Shown here: piece by piece, positions 36,939 through 42,814 of the stretch
How positions within the stretch are numbered: the stretch's first letter is position 1
How the letters are laid out: every line of letters starts with the position of its first letter
Assembly (NCBI RefSeq): GCF_006539285.1
Contig: NZ_BJMS01000012.1
Coordinates: 1-42,814 of the forward strand
DNA length: 42,814 nucleotides
Direction of reading: 5' to 3'
Source: Sporolactobacillus inulinus
GTDB lineage: Bacteria > Bacillota > Bacilli > Bacillales > Sporolactobacillaceae
Program-made: the position numbers and the translations under genes
The notes under the pieces: model-generated
What the model was told of the DNA's origin: nothing
The model's input: only the letters and a program-made list of their open reading frames with translations
Database searches by the model: none

Positions 36939-37518
36939 TGAAGCAGAACAGGTAATTAAAGAGATTCTACCGGAAAAACGTTTCGTTCATTCTGTCGGTG
37001 TGTCTGAAACTGCCGGCAAGCTCGCCAATAGATATGGCGGGGACGTGTATAAGGCACGATTGGCCGGGATGTTGCATGATATCGTGAAATATTTCTCCGA
37101 TGACGAATTAAAGGCATTGATCCTGCGCAAACCAGGAACGTGGAGCGATTGCTTGAAGTATTCGGATAAATTATGGCATGCCCCAGCTGGAGCAGTGTAT
37201 GTTCAAGAAAAGTTCGCGATTGACGATCCGGATATTTTAAACGCGATGATATATCACACTACGGGTCATAAAGAAATGACGCTTCTTGAAAAAATTATTT
37301 TTCTTGCTGATTACATTGAACCCAATCGTTCTTTTCCAGGTGTCGATACGGTCAGAGAAGCAGCAGAACGGGATTTGAATGAAGCGGTGCGCTTAGAACT
37401 GCAGAAAACGATCGCTTATCTTGTCGCCAAACAACAAAGCGTCTATCCGAAGACTTTTGAAGCATATAATGATCTTGTAATGAAAAATGATAAAAAGACG
37501 AATGAGGTGACTGAATGA
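36928..37518 (+). CDS. yqeK: YqeK, HD-domain Ap4A hydrolase
   Basis: The 196-residue HD-superfamily protein has the metal ligands HSVGVSETA, GMLHDIVKY (the HD pair), HAPAGAVYV, IYHTTGH and LADYIEPNR. Members of this family hydrolyse diadenosine tetraphosphate symmetrically to ADP. The ATG at 36928 follows AAGGAG by ten bases. The stop overlaps the start of rsfS by four bases. Confidence 0.94.
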   Translation: MQIDEAEQVIKEILPEKRFVHSVGVSETAGKLANRYGGDVYKARLAGMLHDIVKYFSDDELKALILRKPGTWSDCLKYSDKLWHAPAGAVYVQEKFAIDDPDILNAMIYHTTGHKEMTLLEKIIFLADYIEPNRSFPGVDTVREAAERDLNEAVRLELQKTIAYLVAKQQSVYPKTFEAYNDLVMKNDKKTNEVTE

Positions 37519-37868
37519 ATAGCGAAGAATGGGTGAAGTACCTTGCCGAAGCCGCTGATGATAAGAAGGCTCAGGATCTTGTTATCCTAAAAATGGAGGG
37601 GATCTCCGTCATTGCCGATTATTTTATCATTTGTCACGGTGATTCCGAAAAACAAGTACAGGCCATATCAACGGCCCTGCGAAAGGCTGCCGATGAAAAA
37701 GGAGTCACGGTTCATCGGATGGAGGGGTATGACCAAGCACGATGGGTGCTGCTCGACCTCGGTGATGTGGTGGCGCACATCTTCCATCGAGAAGATCGTG
37801 ATTATTATCAACTGGAAAAGCTATGGGGAGATGCCCCGTCCTATACACTTGAAAAGAAATTATTATAA
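37515..37868 (+). CDS. rsfS: Ribosome silencing factor RsfS
   Basis: The 117-residue product has AQDLVILKMEGISVIADYFIICHGDS, MEGYDQARWVLLDLGDVVAHIFHREDRDYYQLEKLWGDAP, the full RsfS/Iojap signature. It binds L14 on the large subunit and blocks joining when nutrients are short. Last gene of the yqe operon here; the methyltransferase yqeM found next in B. subtilis is absent and terminators follow. Confidence 0.97.
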   Translation: MNSEEWVKYLAEAADDKKAQDLVILKMEGISVIADYFIICHGDSEKQVQAISTALRKAADEKGVTVHRMEGYDQARWVLLDLGDVVAHIFHREDRDYYQLEKLWGDAPSYTLEKKLL

Positions 37869-37883
37869 GTTTTGAACGACGCA

Positions 37884-37923
37884 GGCACGGAGAGGATTCG
37901 ATCTCCGTGTCTTTCGTTTTTTT
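37884..37923 (+). terminator. Terminator of the yqe operon
   Basis: GGCACGGAGA and TCTCCGTGTC pair over 10 bases (one G-U) with an eight-base loop, followed by a T-rich tract (TTTCG then seven T). Confidence 0.85.
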
Positions 37924-37957
37924 ACATTCACGTACACGAGGAATAGCCCCCTAAATT

Positions 37958-38009
37958 AAAAAAGATCCGCGATCCTATGATGGAGACAGGATGTTCGGAT
38001 CATTTTTTT
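37958..38009. terminator. Bidirectional terminator between rsfS and comER
   Basis: GATCCG/CGGATC and ATCCT/AGGAT form a two-part stem; six A residues on one side and seven T on the other give T-runs for both directions. It would end comER transcripts and back up the yqe terminator. Confidence 0.75.
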
Positions 38010-38067
38010 CTTGCTTCATGAAGGAATCTTCGTGATCATGACGAATGTATTATCTTGAAACCACGAA

Positions 38068-38898
38068 TTAAGACTCTTCTTGTTCAAAACCTTCCCGAAC
38101 TTTCTTTTGATCTTCAACAAACTTTTCCTGTGTGGCACGGAACAAATTCTCAAAAGCTTCGTGAAATTCGTTTTCAAGTGCATCGAGGCCGGCCCCCGTG
38201 ATCCCGCCTTTAACCGTGACTTTGTTTTGCAGCTCCTCAAGTGTGTAAAGCTTTTGTTGGAACACGTTTCCTAATCCTTCGATCATTTCAGTCGTCAGCT
38301 GCGCCGCTTGCTTTTGGGATAACGGTGTTGTAGTGACCGCACCATCAATCATTTTGCGCAGCAGATAGGTGATAAAGGCAGGTCCGCAGCTTGCAATATC
38401 CGAAGCCGCGCGGACACTTGCTTCATCAATTTCGATCGGATTGGAAAACTGGGCGAGCACGGCCCACAGCCTGCTTTTTTGCAAGTCCGTCATGCTCGTT
38501 CCAAAGGTTACCAGCGTGCTTCCGGAAAGGCTCTGATTGACGATGCTCGGAATAACACGAGCGACCGGACACGGAATATACGTTTCAAGCTGTTTAATCG
38601 TGATCGGACTTGTTACCGATATCGCCAGCTGGCTGGGCTGCCACGCTCGCTGCAACGTGCGCAGCAGCGGGGGAAATTGATTCGGTTTAACGCAAAGAAA
38701 AATTAAATCTGTTCGGCGGAGAATGTCAATTGGTGAATCGCAAACCGATAGTCGCGAATGTTTCTTCGCAAGCGCTTCTGCCTTCTCTTTGGTGTGATTC
38801 ATTACGGAAATCGCGTGAGGTTTTGCAGCTTTGCTTTTTATTAATGCGTCAACCAGTAGCGTCCCAATTGTTCCGGTCCCAATTACGCCGATTCTCAT
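38068..38898 (-). CDS. comER: ComER, pyrroline-5-carboxylate reductase-like protein
   Basis: The 276-residue Rossmann protein of the ProC family has MRIGVIGTGTIGTLL (dinucleotide loop), FLCVKPNQF, VARVIPSIVNQ, SDIASCGPAF and VKGGITGAGLDAL. It lies antiparallel to comEA exactly as in B. subtilis. The enzyme role is unproven; in some Bacillus it affects biofilm and sporulation. The second of two ATGs has better spacing from GAGGTG. The C-terminus is basic/acidic and a little longer than usual. Confidence 0.92.
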   Translation of the reverse strand: MRIGVIGTGTIGTLLVDALIKSKAAKPHAISVMNHTKEKAEALAKKHSRLSVCDSPIDILRRTDLIFLCVKPNQFPPLLRTLQRAWQPSQLAISVTSPITIKQLETYIPCPVARVIPSIVNQSLSGSTLVTFGTSMTDLQKSRLWAVLAQFSNPIEIDEASVRAASDIASCGPAFITYLLRKMIDGAVTTTPLSQKQAAQLTTEMIEGLGNVFQQKLYTLEELQNKVTVKGGITGAGLDALENEFHEAFENLFRATQEKFVEDQKKVREGFEQEES

Positions 38899-38996
38899 CA
38901 TGACTCACCTCTGCCCTCGTTAAACTCCTCTTAGAACTTATGTTGCTCTTGAATGAATTATGTCTTTGACGTACCTGATACGAAAGGGGGTGACGT

Positions 38997-39641
38997 ATGA
39001 AGTACAAGGGAAAAACGCGAAGCAAGCTGGCAGCGATTTGTATTACTGTACTGTTGCTTGCGGGCACCGTCTGGTATTTTGCCCACCAACACAATGTACA
39101 GAATAAGGCGGAAATGAGGCAGGCTGAAGCATTGTTTGCAAACGCGGATCAAGAAAAGAAAAAGAATGACGCACCAGCCGAAGATGCTGCATCCGAAACT
39201 TTGGTGGTTGACATTAAAGGGGCGGTAAAAAAGCCGGGGATTTATCAAATTGCAGCTTCAGAACGCGTCATTGACGGAATTGAACGTGCAGGCGGGTTTA
39301 CGAATAAAGCAGATCGCGACAAAATTAATTTGGCTCAAAAGGTTTCCGATGAGATGGTCATCTATGTGCCGGAAAAGGGTGCACAGGCGCTTGCTCCTTC
39401 AGCACAAGAATTAGATGCCGGTGGGTTGGAATCGCAGCCTGCTCAATCGAAAGTAAATATAAATTCAGCTGATGAGCAGGAAATGCAGAAGCTTCCAGGA
39501 GTCGGTCCGGCAAAAGCTAAAGCGATCATCCAATACAGAACGGAGCACGGTTCGTTTAAGTCGATGGATGATTTGGCTGCTGTTTCTGGGATTGGTGAGA
39601 AATCTCTGGAGCAAATGAAGCCATTTATGGCGCTTTATTGA
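38997..39641 (+). CDS. comEA: ComEA competence DNA receptor
   Basis: The 214-residue protein has a membrane anchor (about 10-27), an SLBB-type domain (about 62-125; VVDIKGAVKKPGIYQIAASERVIDGIERAGGFT), a flexible linker and a C-terminal helix-hairpin-helix DNA-binding domain (VNINSADEQEMQKLPGVGPAKAKAIIQYR). It binds double-stranded DNA at the surface and delivers it to ComEC. AAGGGGGTGACGT precedes the ATG. Confidence 0.96.
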   Translation: MKYKGKTRSKLAAICITVLLLAGTVWYFAHQHNVQNKAEMRQAEALFANADQEKKKNDAPAEDAASETLVVDIKGAVKKPGIYQIAASERVIDGIERAGGFTNKADRDKINLAQKVSDEMVIYVPEKGAQALAPSAQELDAGGLESQPAQSKVNINSADEQEMQKLPGVGPAKAKAIIQYRTEHGSFKSMDDLAAVSGIGEKSLEQMKPFMALY

Positions 39642-39723
39642 CTGATCGCGAATCCACTCTGAAAAAGCCGATGATTCTGATACAATAGTAGGACAGGTGA
39701 AAAATCGGGAGGTTTTCTAAGAC

Positions 39724-40191
39724 ATGGAGAGACTATCGTGGGATCATTATTTTATGGCACAAAGCCATCTACTGGCAACCCGGAGTACATGCGAACGTCT
39801 TTTTGTCGGCGCAACCATCGTTCGCGACAAACGGATCATTGCCGGTGGATACAACGGATCAATTGCCGGAGGGCCCCATTGCATTGATGAAGGCTGTTAT
39901 ATGATTGATGGGCATTGCGTGCGTACCATTCATGCGGAAATGAACGCGATTCTCCAATGCGCCAAATTTGGCGAACCGACAGACGGTGCAGAAATTTATG
40001 TTACCCATTATCCATGTGTCCAGTGCTGCAAGGCGATCATTCAAGCAGGCATCAAGACTGTTTATTTCGCTAAAGATTATAAGAACCATCCTTATGCGAA
40101 TGAGCTTTTTGAAGCAGCGAACGTAACGGTTAAAAAGGTTCCGTTCAAAAAGAATATCGATAAACTTTTTTCTGACAAAACAGAGGCTTGA
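39724..40191 (+). CDS. comEB: ComEB, dCMP deaminase family protein
   Basis: The 155-residue zinc deaminase has HAEMNAI (His ligand and catalytic Glu, about residue 72) and YPCVQCCK (Cys ligands, about 98). It also keeps TCERLFVGATIV and the GYNGS loop. dCMP deaminase makes dUMP for dTTP synthesis; ComEB is not needed for transformation in B. subtilis although it sits in the operon. It is shorter than B. subtilis ComEB (189). A TACAAT 35 bases upstream may mark a promoter. Confidence 0.94.
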   Translation: MERLSWDHYFMAQSHLLATRSTCERLFVGATIVRDKRIIAGGYNGSIAGGPHCIDEGCYMIDGHCVRTIHAEMNAILQCAKFGEPTDGAEIYVTHYPCVQCCKAIIQAGIKTVYFAKDYKNHPYANELFEAANVTVKKVPFKKNIDKLFSDKTEA

Positions 40192-40194
40192 CTT

Positions 40195-40203
40195 AAGGAG
40201 GTG
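40195..40203 (+). promoter_or_regulatory. Strong Shine-Dalgarno of the comEC leader peptide
   Basis: AAGGAGGTG is a full match to the 16S rRNA tail. It is eight bases from GTG 40210 but about 55 bases from the comEC start, so it serves the short ORF and not comEC directly. Confidence 0.75.
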
Positions 40204-40209
40204 CTGCCT

Positions 40210-40260
40210 GTGAAACAGCAGCTGTTTGAGTGCGACTGTGCATGTGAGATCTTTCATTGA
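40210..40260 (+). CDS. Probable 16-residue cysteine-rich leader peptide coupled to comEC
   Basis: A GTG start eight bases after a perfect ribosome site opens a 16-codon ORF, predicted MKQQLFECDCACEIFH. Its TGA overlaps the TTG start of comEC (TTGA). The comEC frame has a stop at 40245-40247, so comEC cannot start upstream of this ORF's end. Three cysteines in five residues recall leader peptides that sense cysteine supply, but no attenuator hairpin is seen; translational coupling is the simpler reading. Confidence 0.55.
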   Translation: MKQQLFECDCACEIFH

Positions 40261-42569
40261 CAGGTAAGTGGCATCTCGCTGCTTTATGTGTCTGCATGAC
40301 GGCTTGGGCGCTTAGCGGACGCAACGGAACTGTACCGGTGCTATTATTGATCAGCTACAGCTTCTATCTTGTTTTTCGGCGGCATTACCGCATGTTTGCT
40401 GTCTTTCTGGCTCTAATGCTGATCCTTGTCGTTGATTTTACATTTGTACAAACCGATAAATCAATCTTTTCTGGTCGAGAAAAGCAGTTGAGCGGACGAA
40501 TGGCTTCGTTGCCGGACTTTGATGGTGATCGGCTGCGCTTTAAGCTGAAAACGAGTCAAGGCGAAACGGTGATCGTTGATTATTTGTTGAAGACTAGGGT
40601 TGAAAAGGAACGGCTGAGGCAGCTTATCAGAGTAGGTCAGCTGTGGCGGGTCATCGGAGCGATGGATCAGCCCATGGCACCAACTAATTTTCACGGCTTT
40701 GATCAGCAGCAGTATCTCAAGCAGCATCATATTTACTGGAAAATGAAGGCGAAAAAGCTACACATGCAGGCGCAATCCAGCTATAACATGATTGGCTTTT
40801 TTGGTGGGTTTCGCCAAGATCAGACCGACTGGATTAACGCACGGTTTACTTCACCAAGTGCGCAGATGATGAATGCGCTCTTGTTTGGCAGCGATCAACA
40901 AATGGATCCTGCACTTTCTGAGGCTTATCGCCAGTTCGGACTCGTCCATGTACTTGTTGTTTCCGGTATGCACATTGCCGTTGTCTTCGGTAGTTTGTAC
41001 TATTTGTTTCGTCGTGTGGGCGTGGTGCGGGAATACGTCGCGGTGTTTCTCCTTTTGCTGATGCCTGCATACGTGTTGCTAACCGGAGCAGAGCCCTCAG
41101 TGGTCCGATCCGGTATTACTGCAAGTATTGTCCTGCTCTTTTCGCTGATTCGGCGGCATAAAATGCCGGTTTCGGATCCAATCAGCATTGCTTGTCTTGT
41201 CATGGTTTTTCTTGATCCGAACATCGTTTTTGATTTAGGGTTTCAGCTATCGTTTGCCATTGCCTTTGTTGTTCTTATCGCAGCGCCAATTGTTGCACAG
41301 GCTTACCCATCATTCATTTTAAGAATGATCGTTTTGTCTTTGATTTGTGAGCTTGCAACGTTTCCAATCATTGTTCCGAATTTTTACCAAATTTCTTTGA
41401 TTGGTGTTGTCCTCGGCGTTTTCTTCGTTCCTTTTATTACCTTTCTTATCTTTCCACTTTGCGCCACTGCTTATTTTGCCTCACTGTTTTGGGCAGACTC
41501 TTCTCCTTTTTTCTCGTGGGCAGTGGATGCATTGTTGTTGCTTCCGCATCAAATACTGCTCAAATTGGCACAGATTCCATCGCTGCAAATGGTTTACGGT
41601 GCCTTATCCGGTTGGCAGATCTGCACGTCGGTAGTTCTGATTTTTCTCTCTTTTCTGCTCTGGGAACAGTATCGCAACAAAAAGGCGATCCTCATTTTGT
41701 GTATCCCATTTTTGATGATGTATCTGGTTGTGATGCTGACTGATTATGCGGATCCGCGCGGGTCGGTCACATTTCTTGATGTCGGACAGGGCGACAGCAT
41801 TCTGATTCAGCTTCCGCACCGTCAAGGCGCGCTGCTTATCGACACGGGTGGAACAATCCAATTTGAAAAGGAAAAATGGGCGAGGCGCAGAAAGCCGTTT
41901 GAAGTTGGGCGGGATGTCGTGCTGAATGAGCTTGTTGCCCAACGCGTGACGCATCTTGATGCGCTGGTGCTTACCCACAGAGACTACGATCATGTCGGGG
42001 GACTGCAAGGAATCGTCGGAAAAACAGCCGTCCGAAAACTGTTGGTCAGTCCTTATCATGATCCGGATTTGCAGGAGCGACAGCTTTTTAAAAAGCTTTC
42101 CGCCTCAGGAACGGCTATTCAATTGCTGCGCTCGGGAATGACGTTACAATTGAAGACGCAGGCTTTTCATGTACTCAGCCCATTAGAGGATGCGAAAGAC
42201 AGTAATGACAATTCTGTTGTCTTGTATGCGGTGCTCGGCGGAAAACGCTGGCTTTTTACCGGTGATTTAAGCATTTCCGGGGAACGCGAGCTGATGCAGC
42301 GGTATCCCAATTTGCGTGCAGATGTACTTAAGCTGGGCCATCATGGAAGCCGCACATCAACATCTGAGGCGTGGCTGGAACAGTTGAATCCGGCAGTCGG
42401 TGTCATTTCCTGCGGTAGAGCGAATCGTTACGGGCATCCGCATCCAGAGGTTGTTCAGGCGCTGCGCAAGCGTGATGTATTCAGTTTAAGAACGGACCGA
42501 TCAGGAGCCATTCGCTTTTGGTTTGATTTAACGAAAATGAGTAGCTTCGAACATGCATACGATCCGTAA
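40257..42569 (+). CDS. comEC: ComEC competence DNA channel
   Basis: The 770-residue polytopic protein has N-terminal membrane helices, an OB-like loop (about 60-165), the competence core (about 215-480) with LVVSGMHIAVV and GAEPSVVRSGI, and a C-terminal metallo-beta-lactamase-like domain with FLDVGQGDSILIQ, LTHRDYDHVGGL and LKLGHHGSRTS. It carries single-stranded DNA across the membrane; the C-terminal domain probably degrades the other strand. The TTG at 40257 has no good ribosome site of its own and overlaps the leader peptide stop; the next ATG (40296) would lose part of the first helix. Confidence 0.96.
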   Translation: MTGKWHLAALCVCMTAWALSGRNGTVPVLLLISYSFYLVFRRHYRMFAVFLALMLILVVDFTFVQTDKSIFSGREKQLSGRMASLPDFDGDRLRFKLKTSQGETVIVDYLLKTRVEKERLRQLIRVGQLWRVIGAMDQPMAPTNFHGFDQQQYLKQHHIYWKMKAKKLHMQAQSSYNMIGFFGGFRQDQTDWINARFTSPSAQMMNALLFGSDQQMDPALSEAYRQFGLVHVLVVSGMHIAVVFGSLYYLFRRVGVVREYVAVFLLLLMPAYVLLTGAEPSVVRSGITASIVLLFSLIRRHKMPVSDPISIACLVMVFLDPNIVFDLGFQLSFAIAFVVLIAAPIVAQAYPSFILRMIVLSLICELATFPIIVPNFYQISLIGVVLGVFFVPFITFLIFPLCATAYFASLFWADSSPFFSWAVDALLLLPHQILLKLAQIPSLQMVYGALSGWQICTSVVLIFLSFLLWEQYRNKKAILILCIPFLMMYLVVMLTDYADPRGSVTFLDVGQGDSILIQLPHRQGALLIDTGGTIQFEKEKWARRRKPFEVGRDVVLNELVAQRVTHLDALVLTHRDYDHVGGLQGIVGKTAVRKLLVSPYHDPDLQERQLFKKLSASGTAIQLLRSGMTLQLKTQAFHVLSPLEDAKDSNDNSVVLYAVLGGKRWLFTGDLSISGERELMQRYPNLRADVLKLGHHGSRTSTSEAWLEQLNPAVGVISCGRANRYGHPHPEVVQALRKRDVFSLRTDRSGAIRFWFDLTKMSSFEHAYDP

Positions 42570-42707
42570 ACGTCTTGAATTTCCATCATTTAGCGCAGCA
42601 CTGTCACCCATAGTTTTTTTGCTCATAGGATACCATAGAGAGAGTAACATATATCGCTTGACCGGCGATGTCCTAGGCTTCGCAGGTTGGCGTTTATATA
42701 TATCAGG

Positions 42708-42746
42708 AAGCGGCGGAAAGTAATTGATATCGCCGCTTTCTTTTTT
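42708..42746 (+). terminator. Terminator downstream of comEC
   Basis: AAGCGGCG and CGCCGCTT form a perfect eight-base stem with a 15-base loop, followed by TCTTTTTT. It lies about 140 bases after the comEC stop; the bases between and after show no recognisable gene. Confidence 0.85.
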
Positions 42747-42814
42747 ACAGGATAAGAAGTTATATGATTTTGCCCCGTTTTCAAACCAATAGTCCAGTGT
42801 TTTGGCCAAGAATC

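Noticed and set aside
42528-42809. 93-codon minus-strand open frame at the right edge
   Set aside because: It overlaps the comEC end and a clear terminator stem, has no ribosome site, and resembles no known family; YqzM, expected near here in B. subtilis, does not match.

Overview
The window reads as a chromosomal segment of an endospore-forming, competence-gene-carrying member of the Bacillales. The evidence is an intact pro-sigma-K gene, an Sda checkpoint peptide, an RsfA-type prespore regulator, comER/comEA/comEB/comEC, and gene order close to the yrv-yrr-yrh and yqe-comE blocks of Bacillus subtilis. Moderate base composition and frequent GTG/TTG starts would fit a Sporolactobacillaceae-like relative, but the genus is inference. 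I see no rRNA, tRNA, CRISPR array or insertion sequence.

Layout. (1) 1-9.73 kb is a type IV pilus locus. The minus-strand operon runs pilB-pilT-pilC-major pilin-pilD-pilM-pilN-pilO. Divergent from it on the plus strand are three minor-pilin-like genes, the last carrying a long AT-rich beta-solenoid-like domain. (2) 9.73-11.9 kb holds an RsfA-family regulator and rarA on the minus strand. (3) 12.1-18.1 kb holds cymR, a cysteine desulfurase, mnmA, a TPR protein and recD2: sulfur control and tRNA thiolation, then helicase functions. (4) 18.3-27.9 kb holds a zinc-ribbon protein, an AI-2E/PerM-like permease, alaS behind a strong promoter and a leader with an attenuator-like hairpin, ireB-ruvX-yrzB, mltG, an O-methyltransferase, udk, greA and yrrS. 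(5) 28.2-32.3 kb is the methionine-to-cysteine reverse transsulfuration operon: yrrT, mtnN, a possible small ORF, mccA, mccB, then yrhC. (6) 32.4-34.2 kb holds, on the minus strand, acylphosphatase, sigK and the previously uncalled sda, plus a DnaA-box cluster. (7) 34.3-37.9 kb is the yqe operon: yqeG, yqeH, yhbY, nadD, yqeK, rsfS (ribosome biogenesis and NAD synthesis). (8) 38.0-42.6 kb is the late competence locus: comER on the minus strand, then comEA, comEB, a probable 16-codon leader peptide and comEC.

How they work together. The pilus genes supply an extension/retraction machine at the surface. ComEA and ComEC supply DNA binding and membrane translocation, so the window could hold much of a DNA-uptake route; that link is inference. 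CymR sits beside the cysteine desulfurase that feeds MnmA and is the expected regulator of the mcc operon. DnaA boxes beside sda suggest the replication-initiation checkpoint on sporulation.

The most interesting items are the minor pilin with a bactofilin-like tail, the leader-peptide ORF coupled to comEC, the alaS leader lacking a recognisable T-box, and the DnaA-box/sda pair.
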